From the NCBI GenBank assembly GCA_013365365.1, contig JABVXU010000015.1:1-64000 (forward strand): a DNA stretch of 64,000 nucleotides. The letters are read 5' to 3'. Both the position numbers and the translations under genes were made by a program. Source of the DNA: Cruorifilaria tuberocauda (lineage: Eukaryota > Nematoda > Chromadorea > Rhabditida > Onchocercidae). Below the pieces are notes generated by a model that was not told where the DNA came from, did no database searches, and saw nothing but the letters and a program-made list of their open reading frames with translations. Shown here in pieces: positions 52,871 to 64,000 of this stretch (the stretch's first letter is position 1; each line of letters starts with the position of its first letter).

Positions 52871-55800
52871 GTGCGATTTAATATGAATACTCAATACAGC
52901 AAGAATTTTTGCACACAAGATTAAAAACTCATTGCAAAAGAAAAAGCTGGAAAGAATTAAGAGACGGTATTAATAATTCTACTTTAAAATCAAGAGAGTG
53001 AAATAATTAGTGAAAAAATGACGAAAGCTACACGGTCTTCACAAGAATGTTTTTATGGAAAGACACAATCGCCATACGCGATTTATAGTAATAATTGCTG
53101 ACATAACCGCTGGATTGAAGAAAGTAGTAAGCTGTGAATTTCTCCAAAATTATTGAGCTTTGCAAGCTATTCATAAACAGTGCTAAAATTAGGTTCGTTC
53201 CAATTGTGAAAAAACTGCAAGCGGACTACACCAACTGATATTGAAGATGAATTAAAAATAAACCACAAGTTCATTTAACGATAATTCACTTGAAGTAAAA
53301 TAAATTGATTTAAATGACGATAGCTTGAATGGCAATTTGTTTGTTATTTCATAGCAGTAGAATGAAGTACAGGAAAAAGTTACTTAATACCTTCTGAAAC
53401 AGCATGATTCGCCACTATTTGAGGGAATTTATTCGTGAGACCAGATGCTTTCGCTAAAGATAAATAACTCCATTATGACTTCAAAATCACACTCATAACA
53501 TTTTTGAAGAACATATTTTTATTTGAAAGGAAATACTTATATTTAATAATCCCCAAAATAACCGATCGAAAAAGTGTTAGCATGAATAACATATAATATA
53601 ATATGCTTATTTATATAACTTAATCATAATTTGGAAAAAAACATTAAATTGAAATGACTGTTTAGAGAATCAGTAAAATCCTTAGCTGTCAGAAATAATG
53701 ATTAAAAGCTTCGTTATTTAACCATATAAAACGAAAATTGCATGTGTGCCAAAAAAAATAGAATAATACTAACTTTATGGAGAGAATAATTTACGAATTC
53801 ACTGAGAAATGAATGATTAAAAATTTCATCACATTTAGCGACACAAAACGAAAATCCTACAATTCACAATAATGAATATGGATGTTTCTGTGTCTCTGAA
53901 CCAAAACGCAGCTGACGAACCTAATAAGGATGAAACGAATATCGCAAAACCATTCAAATATCGAAAATTAGTTTTCAAGAGCAGTATCGAAGTAATCGAT
54001 TACCTGTTTCCCGGTTGCCTGTTTGTGCATCTACACAGCTGACTATTACATATAATCGTTGCGCTCCGACGATCAACAATAAACGACGTTTTCGAAATGC
54101 TACATGACAGATTCTTTAAATTTAAATTGAATTCCGGCAATCATACATTAATACTCTACGAAAATGAAAAGGAATAACACTAGTAACAAGCATAAATAAT
54201 AAGAAAATTGAAAGGAACGATAAATACAAGTAAATCAGTAGCACTCTTACAGCAAACATATTTGGAAGCGATTCCATGATTTTTAGCAGATAATTAAAAC
54301 TATATTTCGAAATAAGTCACAAAAAGAAAGAAGGTAATCCAATTCTCTTTCAATACTTTCTACTTAGAAAACTGATTTTTAAAAGCTTTTCAATTATTGT
54401 TAAGGAATAATGAATAGTTGCGAAATGATGAGACTGCTATATAGCTGAAGTACAACGTAAATATAGAAGATAAAAAAGCAAATAAGTTAAATGAAGTACG
54501 ATGATGTTTTCTCTTTCTTCCTCCAGTTCCTCTCTCCAAATGAAAATAACAATCCAAGAATATTATTAATAAACCAATTTCGCAAGCTTTAATGAATTAT
54601 GTCAGAGATTCTGAATATCTCATCTATCACCTAACTTGTTGAACATTGAACATGATAAGTGAAAAATAATATTCACTGATAATGATGAACCATGCAGTTA
54701 CTTATCAATATTATCAATATTTGAAAAAAGAGCGGAGAAGAGATAATAAACAAAAGCGCACGAATCAATTCCTTCTTCCGATAGCAATGCTGTTTCATGC
54801 ACAACCGGTCATACCACGTCATGCTTAAAGGAACTATCATTAAACATCATTCATTCGGTTAATCAAGGTCTGTAATGATAGATGATGAAAAAAGATCATT
54901 TATTACGATAAAAATTAGAAACAATTGATGAAGCAGAAATAGTAACAATCATCTGATAGTGAATTACATTGCAATCCTTTCTCCCTTGAAAGTAGTGGTG
55001 ATAGAGTGAAGGGAAAATGATTATATTACTTAAAGTATAATTAATAATCAATAACAAGTACATGTTTAACAATAAATGAATAGAAAGAAAAAAACACAGC
55101 ATGACGAACACAAACTATTGTCAACAAAGACAAAAACAGTGAAAATTTTGACGAGGTAAAAAAAATTTCAGTAAAATCCTTTTAGCTTCACTTATTAAGT
55201 TAAATAAATAAGACTGTTTTAAATCATTATTTTCAAATTTCTCTTTGGCATCAATTGCAGAGACTCAATTTAAAAATTAAGTTTAGGAATCAATCCAATA
55301 ATCCAATCCAAGTGAGTCAAAAAATACTTCTCAGCGAAATAAATTTTAAACTAGGAAAAAGAAAGAAATAACAAATAAGGACAAATTTAAATGACGAATT
55401 TTCGATAGATCCAAAATTCAGGAAGATTATATAACAGAATGAATCAATTAATAGATTGTAATAGACTCAGCTATGATAGATTATGATTTAAATTTCAGAA
55501 GAAAATCATGCTGAACATGCACTTAATAAAAACTTCTCTCAGAAAAATATTCAACAAGTACTTTACGCGATATCTTTTTGATCAAAACTATAGTTCTCAA
55601 AAATTAAATTGCTTATTGAAAAAAGAAATCTGACAACTTCTATAAAATTAAATCATTAACAAGCATTAAGAAATAGAATAAGACATCGGTATTCATGAAT
55701 AAATTAAAAAAACAAGCTTGTTTCGAAAACGATAAAAAGTTACTATTTCCAATCAAAATAGACAGCATGAAAGGATAAGATGCTGCTCATTTTCTATCTC

Positions 55801-58800
55801 CATAATATCGTGTACGTGAACGCAAGATGTTATTATGATGTAAATGAACTTGAACTGACGTAAATTTACTTTTCTCTAATTCAAATATATGTTAACTTTA
55901 TCATACTATTTCTCTAAAATGGTGAAAAAATCGTGAAGAAATGAACGGTTTGATCAAATTTCATAGGCAGGATAAGAGCAAAAAGAGCAACCATAACTGT
56001 AAAAAAAGAGAATACTTTGAAAATGATAGAGAAGAGCCGATTACTACGAAATTAAAAAATGTAGAATATAGCCGTTAAATCTTTAAGAAGATGGTTCAAT
56101 AAAAAATTCTTCAGTTGTGATTCATATCATTCACTCAAATTTCATTCAGCAAGCGTATTCTAATTAATACAAAATGCATGCAATAACCTTAAAATGCCAA
56201 ATCATCTGATAAACAATTTCTAGAGGAATTTTCGAAACGAAATTCTTTCAGTTTTTATCCTTTCCTGCAAAGAGCAATATCGATGTGCAGGAATATTTAT
56301 TACATAATAATGCATCTTATATAAAAATGCATCAATTATTAATCATTAATCAATAATCACTGATTAGCAATCAAAAATCATTAGTAATAATCAATCACCA
56401 ATTATTACATTATAAAAATGCATCTTTATAATGTATAATCATTTTTCTCTAATCTATTGCAAAGTAAGTAAATCATAATTTTCAGAAAGATTTGCATATA
56501 TAACAAAGCAAAATTTGTCTCAAGCGATGATATATACTGATATGCATGAACTATATCTAAATGCAAGATGAAGATAGCAAGAGAAAAGTAAAAGAAGTAC
56601 GGAATTATGAAAGGAGTGATATAACAATGTGTTTCTCAGCAGCACTATAACAAAAGAAAATGTTAGAACACAACGTTTTTATATGGATGAGAAAATGAAA
56701 ACAGGAACAAGTTGGGTATCGGGGAATAATTGATAAGATAGATACCGAACATTACGACGTTAGGAGGCCGACATAATTTAAATTCAGTATTACGAATTGT
56801 TTTGTTCTTAGGAAAAGAGCATTTCTATCCAACAATACTTCTTAAAAAGGGAAAAAAAATGACATTCCTAAAAAATTGTGGGAAATCAGTAAGACATTTT
56901 TAGAATTGGGGCAAGTTGACGGGAACTCATGGAAGAAAGATCTAAAAATTATTCATGTCACATATTCGTAAAGAAATTAATTCACTAGAAGTGGACAAAA
57001 ACGAACAACAAAATAACACAACAAAAACGTCAGTATGGCACAACTTAGAATGTCTGTATGACAAACCTAAGATCTTTTGAAAAGCTTCAAATAAACTTTG
57101 CTTTCGCAGAAAAGATTTTTCGTAGTATGAGCTACATGAAAATAATTTTTTTCCTATTACTTTTTTTTTCTTTCCATATGCCTAGAACGAAAATCAGGAG
57201 GCCGAAAAAAAGAATATTAAATCGTACTCAATTTTATCCTTTTTCAAAAGAATTTGATGTTCTTTTTTGGAATGCATCTTTTTTTCTCTTATTGTATTGT
57301 GCAGTGTTTGCTGCAAATAAATAAAAAGTTAACAATGAAATAAAAGTCTACTGGAAGGTGTGAAAAATGTATTCCATATATCCTTAGGCAAAATACACAG
57401 TACAAGGATATAGGAGAAGGGAGGTATGAAAGGAACAAAGAAGTAACGGTTTTATTGTTAAAGATATACCTTTAACGGCTAAGGGAACTTTTACATGCCG
57501 TCTAAACTGTTTTTGCAAATATCTGCATGTGCAAAAGTAAAAACGAAAAGAAGATTTGAATGGAAAAAGGAAATAAATAAAAGCATTTATTTAATCATAA
57601 ATCTAACATGAACAATCATGATGCTAACGAGAAAAATTATCAAGAATATATACGTCTGGTCATGCATTCAAGGACTTGGGATTAAATCGGCGTGCTTCTC
57701 TTAGCCATTTACTAGCGTTATCAACAATATAACTCCATTGATTATTGCTTAAGACCGTGTTTCCACATTAAAATGCCTATTTCAAGTCAGTGCAATAAGC
57801 AGTTTTACACCGATTCTTTAATTAATAATAAGGGATGACGATAAAAAGAGACATATAATACACTTATATTAAACAAATTAAATGATCAGTTAGTTCAAGT
57901 GAAATTTGAATTGAAGCTTGAAATGACCTCACATGATACGCCTGTTCTTTTCTAGTATATCCATTAATCAAATTTAGGAATCTTCACAGATAATAAAGTG
58001 AAATTTACAAAAAAGGAAAGAAAGGAAATAAAGAAATATAACAAAAAAGATAAAATCAATGAAACTAACTTCAGATGTACTCAATGTTAATAATTAACGG
58101 TTACATCCCATCCCATAACAACGAATTTGCACGTTTTTGACCATCTGCAGATGATTTACATAATAAAAACACCACCGCCGGCACATTTAACTTAAAAAGA
58201 AAAATGTTTATTTCAAAAAAACTTTTTGAATAAAAAACTAACAACGGAAGCTTCTTATTACCGCTTACACTAAAATGACCAGATCAGCGAAGTTTTAACC
58301 AAACATCGTCATCAATATAACTTTCATAATTCTAAAGAATTTTTACGAACCAAACTATTTGATACTGAACTACATTCGTAAAGAATAACGGAATAGATTA
58401 TCTAACGAGTCAAAAGTACCATAATTATCGCACCACTTTGAATAATAAGCTTTGGAAAGCTTAGTTAATAAGCCGCTCAAAAGCGTTAAACAACAATGTA
58501 TGTCCAACACTTTATTCCAATTATACATAAAATTAATGAATTTTTCGACACTATGGAAAGACCAGTAAAAGCAAATTCCAGTATCCAAAAAATGAATGAC
58601 CACTTTTCGGCTTTTCTTTATTTCAAAACTACACCCGCAGCTCACTGCCAACAGTACAATATGGCATGCAGAGATTGAAAAACTATCTTGATATGATGTG
58701 AATAATTTACTTCTTCCGCCTTCGATCACGCTTTAAAAAAGGCAAAAAAAACCGCAATTATCCATTGAATAATATTTTACATGAAATATTTTTCTAGAAC

Positions 58801-59071
58801 AACATAGCAATACAATAGAGAAGACTATAAACATATATTATCGAAGGGCATTTCGGTAGTGCTGAACCTTGCATTCGATGAATTACAGTTTATTAAAATT
58901 GATAAGGGCAAAAGGAAAATGGAACACAACTGGATTGCAAATGATGTGAGCAAGCATATTTGGTCATAAAAAGGAAACTTTTGAAATGCTACAATTAGCT
59001 GCTATTAAAAAACCTAAACTGATTGATAAAAATTAATGGTACAATACCGTAAGTAAATGGGAAAGAATTCA
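52871..59071. other. AT-rich intergenic region
   Basis: This lies between the FATP-like start and the USP-like stop, both on the minus strand. An exon-like piece sits at 54004-54099. Reading frames at 57058-57324 (plus) and 58370-58729 (minus, 119 codons, 340 bases after the USP stop) have no recognisable motif, and I do not call them. The stretch near 56300-56430 is full of short ATCATTAAT-type AT repeats. Confidence 0.45.
54004..54099 (-). other. Exon-like segment, possible 5' exon
   Basis: A locally GC-richer piece with acceptor CATGTAG (ending 54100) and a good donor AACAG|GTAATC. Two minus frames are open. One (FRKRRLLLIVGAQRLYVIVS) looks protein-like. The other (ending CTNRQPGNR) would join in frame to the FATP-like ATG exon 1.1 kb downstream. 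It could be a 5' UTR exon of that gene or part of an unseen gene. Confidence 0.25.
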
Positions 59072-62000
59072 TTAAAAGATTCGTTCATAAAAAAGGACAT
59101 ATGCTTCGGCACCAAGCACACGCGCTTCTGGCACAGAGCTTACTCTCATATCGCTTGCATAATACCATTCGCCATCGCATGGTCCCTCTATTACTCTGAA
59201 GGAAGAATACTTTATATAAGAAAAATAATAAAGAAGACCAACTGCTGAAAATACTATACGAATCAATATTGAAATTTTTTACAAATGGTAAAAAAACATA
59301 TCGGTTAGAAAATTATTTATGATATAAAGTTCCTCTAACGAAATTTTTTTTTAATTTTTGAAACTGCAGCATTATCTAGTTGAAAACACACAATTACTAT
59401 CATTTCGAAGCAAATTTTCTGAAAATATTATGCGAAAAAATCGAACTCTTTCAGTTCTGAAGTGCTACAAGTAATAACTGAATCCGGAGGAGAAAGATTT
59501 GCAGCTTCATAGAAAAACTTTTCTGTCTGCGACGAGGGATATCGATTCTTGATGAACGCCACATAATGACCGGATGAGAGATCTCCAGAATGTGATACAA
59601 CACCATATAATGAATAACATACCTTTTTAAGTCCTTTTTCAATTCTCTGAAAAGTTTCATTTAATATAACAGCACTTTCATAACATTACTAAATGTGATT
59701 TAAAATAAAAGAAAAAAGAGAAAAGGAATGAGGAGAACAATAAGATCGCGATCTTCCAAATGACAATTACATGTTCACTGATTAATATTAGAAATAACAT
59801 ACTGGAGCTTAAAAAACAATGCAGCAATTTTTATGAAATTCAATTACCTTGGCTATTTGTGTGCAAAAAGGTGCAATATCAAGAATTTTTGGAAAAGAAA
59901 TTTGTCCAGGAACCTTGCGCGTGATTACTCGACCACTCATTGAATGCGTCTAAAGAAGTATAAAACAAGAAATAGTAGGTATCAATAAAAAATGAGAAAG
60001 ATATTTCACATAATGAGTGAACAAAGAATGGGAAAGAGACTTGGGCAAAAATTATTACTGATGTTTCCCCGCATAAGAAATTTAAAGATCTAATTTTACT
60101 AACATATTCTAAAATTAAAACCCTTAAGCAGTGAAAAATTATATGTTATGACTTATGAAAAAGCAGGGAAAAAAGGAAAAAGAAGTTCAATAAGTGCTTT
60201 CAGCCTTTTAAAAGAAAAGAGAAATCAAAATTAAGATTACCTGGATTACGTAGTACAAGATTATTCTCCATTCAATAAAAATTCACAGTAATTTCAATTA
60301 CACAGCGTAAGAAATAAACCTATTATTTTACTAGTCTAATCGAAATTCCCAGATTACCTGTTCAAATCGCTTGAGATGCAATGTTAAAACTGGAGGCGGT
60401 TCATAAATCAAATAACGCTTTTCAGCTTCAACCGTCCTTTTCTTCATCCCATTTCGAAGCTGAAGAATAGTGCACTGCTCATTACATAACAAGAATTTGC
60501 AATCTACAAGCCTTAAACTATATATCTGATATGTTTTCAAAGATTGCAGGATTTCCACAAAAATTATCGCTTTTGTCAGCATGGTATTCGAATTTCAAAA
60601 TAAGATTTAAAAACAGGACTCAATCCGAATAAAATTTTTGAAACCTGCTTATTATAAGGAACGCAGCATTTTTCACATTCATAAGTATTTGGTGCCGACA
60701 GAATTTCTGTCATTGTAAAAGCTCGAAGACAAGACGCTAATGAACGTGACTCATCCTCCACAGCTTCTCTGTCATCCAATAATTGCAGACAGTCTTCTGA
60801 TCCAGTACTCATATTCATTTTATTCATTTCATTGCAGATATTACCTAAAATATTAATATCCTGGCAAATAGAATTGAAATATGAACCAGGAAAGAAAAAA
60901 AGAATAAAACAATATGTCACAATTCAATTTCTCATAGGAAAGCGTAAAGTGCATTAATCGAATCAATAGAAAATTGAATGGATATTCAGTTCGAACATTT
61001 TTATATCTTTTTTTTTATTGAGCATAGAAATAGTTTTTATTTCTTACCTAAATAAATGATAAAGCAAATTAAGGAAATGTTACCGTTGACATTTTTTGCA
61101 TCAACATCATTGTCATCAAGAATATCTTCATCGCTAACATCGTTGTTAAAATGAGACCGCTCTCCACCATTATTCTCCTCGTTATGTGAAATGATGTCAT
61201 GAGATTTTCGACGTATTTTCTTCAATTTTCAAAGAAATAAGATGGAACAGAGCAACTGAACAGACTCACCGTATGTAGTTATATACAACTTTTATAAATC
61301 ATGCATTAACTGCACAAGAACGATTTCACAAATTCTCTAAAATAAATTTTACTAACCCCTTTGCGCGCATTCGCTTTTTCTTTTTTTTTCTGATATTTAC
61401 TTAAGCTCAATGAGGCTGATTTATGCATTCTACTGGTTCCATTAAATAATGTTTTGGCTGATGTTGATGGAAGTGGGAGAGAAAGATCCAAGAAATCTTC
61501 ATAAGTCTTCGAAAGATGACCACAATCTGAACATTTCACTGTCTGCAGTAGCGTGCCACCAAAGACAGCATCAATAAGCGGCCTTCCACATGCTTTAAGC
61601 ATACCCTGAAATGATAACAGAGTTGTGAAAAATATATACACTGCATGATCTGAGTGATTATATATATATAAAGAAACAATTTTAGTAAGGCCAAATTCGC
61701 GAAGGGTGTAATAATGTGAAATATACATCATAATTCTATCACGTTTATAAGGTATAATGATGCATTCGCAAAATTAACCTTGGCCAGTAAAGATAGTTCA
61801 TCCGTCAATTTAGGATTTCCATTCCTAGCTGCATTAATATACCGCGAAATAGCTTCTTTATACCGGTTAATTTCCTCTGTTCGGAGACCGTCCATTAAAT
61901 ACCGTAATAATTCATGTGCATCTTGCTGCGCCCATCCCCGAAAACGTGGCGCTCTAAAAGTATATGAAATTGCAATAAAATTATGAAGAATGAAAGTGTT

Positions 62001-63817
62001 ATTGCAATATACTGATGATTTCTAAAGTAATACAGAAAATCATAATATATGCAAAGACTTTTAAATGATAAAATTTTATTAGTTCAGAGTAAGAGATCCT
62101 TTATTCACGAAAAATTGAGATAGTTTAAGATTTTACTTATTCTATAATATTAATGTTTATAATATTTGCTCATTCTATAATAACTATAATATTAATCTAA
62201 GATAATTTGTTTCATTCCAAAAAAACATAAGAAACTACAGAAGTTTTTTACCAAAGAATAATGCACTAACTTCCTCGCTATTTCGCTGAATAAAGAAGAG
62301 GGATGAACAGCTAGTCCAGCTTTAAAATCGCGTATGAAATTAGCGAAAATATTATTCAATGGTCCATTAAATGGATCCAAAGATAAATATACATGTGGTA
62401 CCTGTAACTGCACCGTAATCTAACAAAAATTGATGAAGACATCGAATCTTCCCTAAATTAAATGGAAAAGTATGTATAACCATTCTTCAGAATGTGAGAT
62501 TTACTTATTTTTTGGTAAATCTGAAAAAAAAAAATCAAGCTCCAATACACTGAATAACTAATTTACTAAAAAGTAAAAAAAATCTAGATTTATTAGAAAA
62601 AAAGTAGGAGACTAAAAATTTTCAAATAAATTGCTAATTTCTGAACATACCTACCCTAAAAAAGATACGTGACGGATTTTTCGCTATTTGAAAAATTTAC
62701 GCTTTAGTTCAATTTCTCTCACCTCGCTTTATATATTATAGTTGTCCCATAAAGCAGTTCTTATCAACAAAATTAATTTTCTAAATGTTATTCAGTAGTT
62801 TGGCACCTTGAAACAATTGAAGAAATAATTGATTCTTACCTATAATTCTGATAAAGTTATCCATAATTTCAAATTCCCTAATGTTAATACACATCAATTG
62901 GTTTAAGCAACAGTATTTGACACTGCCTATTCTCACAAAAACACTATGTTTTCATTTAGGAAATGGGAAGACGAATCTCGATGATTTACGACATTTGCTT
63001 TCAGTGTTTTTTTGAATTCTACTTTTGGCAATAAATTATTCTTAGCAACCAGAAATAAGAAATACTGGTCTGTTTATTCCAATAACACTGCTCAGACTGT
63101 AATAAAAAGAATGGTAGTATGCTTTTATTGAGCCTTAATGAAACGTTATGAGTACCGACAACAATAAGAATGATTTCTCTAAGATAAAGATCAGAGAAGT
63201 CTTAGCAAAATAATAGCCAAAAAACTTAAATGTAGTACCTGAACTTGCTTGTCGCCAATTAAAACTTCACTCTGTATGAGTTCTATGTTGTCTTCCTTAC
63301 CAACCAAATTGATATACACACCAAGAGTGTGAGTATGAAGAAGGCACTGGGTTATCGAATTAAAAAAACATGTGTTTCCAAGATTAGCGAGGCCCTATAT
63401 AAACATTTTCGATCGACTTTAAAACTACACCAAAAACTTTAGATCACTTCCAGAAATTTAAAAAAAAATTTGAGATGGATGTGTTAAAAAAGTAAATATT
63501 TGTGCATAAAATCTCCAATGAATCAAATATTAGGAAATAAATTAATTTCACAAACCTTTATTGGCAGCAATGTTTTCCTTTCAATATTTTTCATTTTACT
63601 TTCTACTAAATACTTTTCGCTACTAATCCCATTCTTTTTCGAATCAACTTCAATAATTGAAGAATTTCTTTTCGTGTTGCCACTTTTCATTGACTGAGAT
63701 TCTGATGGATTAGTCTTCAGCTTTGGTTTTATGAAGGAGTTATAATCGTTAAGGAAAGCTTTTATTGAACCAGCTTCTTCTTCAGCAACATCAATTCTTT
63801 TTTCACAGCTGAAGCAC
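59072..63817 (-). CDS. USP16/USP45-like ubiquitin C-terminal hydrolase (5' end off window)
   Basis: Eleven exons: 63817-63556, 63394-63239, 62419-62271, 61953-61779, 61605-61357, 61219-61084, 60844-60645, 60459-60358, 59949-59848, 59646-59447, 59195-59072. They join to 617 visible residues. The first exon opens at CFSC, the end of a ZnF-UBP domain as in the USP16 WCYVC segment. The catalytic Cys box is [18 protein letters not shown], the QQD box is [20 protein letters not shown], the His box is [13 protein letters not shown], and WYYASD plus [10 protein letters not shown] end the domain. Two CxxC pairs (KCSDC, YECEKC) form the fingers zinc site. An acidic, Ser/Asp-rich linker ([13 protein letters not shown]) interrupts the catalytic domain, as in USP16/45. 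It removes ubiquitin from proteins; USP16 acts on H2A and USP45 on ERCC1. Catalytic residues are intact. The acceptor before 61219 (ATTGAAG) is weak. Confidence 0.93.
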
Positions 63818-64000
63818 CTGAAGCTAAGAATATCTTTAAAATTAATGATTTAATTCTAAGATCGAAGGACTTTCGTTATTTCATAGCATTAACAGGGGAA
63901 ATCTTCTAAAATTACTTTTTTTTAAAAAATGTAGCAATAATTAAATTTTAACAGTAGAAGAATCACCTAGAATCTCTTCTTACTAAGCACATATGTCAAT
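63818..64000 (-). other. Intron of the USP16/45-like gene at window edge
   Basis: The visible first exon starts one base into a codon after the acceptor TTCAG. By family similarity the missing bases would be TG, completing the Trp of WCxxC. No matching upstream exon is seen before the edge, so this stretch is intron. Confidence 0.5.

Noticed and set aside
57058..57324. 88-codon plus frame with hydrophobic segments
   Set aside because: Phe-rich chance frame in T-rich sequence; no signal peptide at its start and no conserved motif.
58370..58729. 119-codon minus frame just after the USP-like stop
   Set aside because: No recognisable motif; may be 3' UTR or intergenic DNA. No supporting splice sites were identified.

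Overview
The window reads as nuclear DNA of a nematode, most likely a spirurid or filarial type. It is strongly AT-rich. Genes are cut into many short exons by AT-rich introns, mostly with T-rich TTTCAG or TTTTAG acceptors. The protein families present also fit a nematode: a four-repeat gelsolin-like protein without headpiece, a FATP-type acyl-CoA synthetase whose start codon sits directly behind a trans-splice-type acceptor, and a DVE-1/SATB-like domain. The nematode call is fairly firm. The filarial call is inference from composition and gene architecture. No bacterial genes, tRNAs, rRNAs, CRISPR arrays or intact transposons were seen.

Layout, left to right. (1) 2.66-2.90 kb, minus strand: one exon of a probable DVE-1/SATB-family gene. 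(2) 2.9-14.9 kb: mostly non-coding, with AGC, TG, GAT and TA simple repeats, two CT-rich/TATA promoter-like sites and one copy of a duplicated 95-bp element. (3) 14.89-19.16 kb, minus: a complete 10-exon CHID1-type GH18 chitinase-like secreted protein. Its second intron is GC-AG and holds the second copy of the 95-bp element. (4) 24.72-30.90 kb, plus: a complete 15-exon gelsolin-like gene of 466 codons. (5) 31.7-32.0 kb: a possible decayed NTF2/NXT1-like fragment. (6) 38.07-38.67 kb, minus: a small two-exon secreted cysteine-rich peptide that I read as insulin-like, with a GC-rich TATA-containing patch 1 kb upstream. (7) 42.56-43.14 kb, minus: two good exons of a gene I do not recognise. (8) 47.88-52.86 kb, minus: a complete 14-exon FATP/SLC27-type very-long-chain acyl-CoA synthetase of 651 codons. 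(9) 59.07 kb to the right edge, minus: the catalytic part (11 exons) of a USP16/USP45-type ubiquitin hydrolase whose N-terminus lies beyond the window.

The genes do not form an operon or common pathway. They are separated by several kb and differ in strand. Exon models were built by hand from splice consensus, reading-frame continuity and family similarity. Every intron phase in the four large genes closes exactly, which is the main internal check. The most interesting items are the insulin-like peptide gene, the duplicated element carrying a ready-made mini-exon that would act as a poison exon in the CHID1-like gene, the unrecognised gene near 43 kb, and the possible NXT1-like relic.
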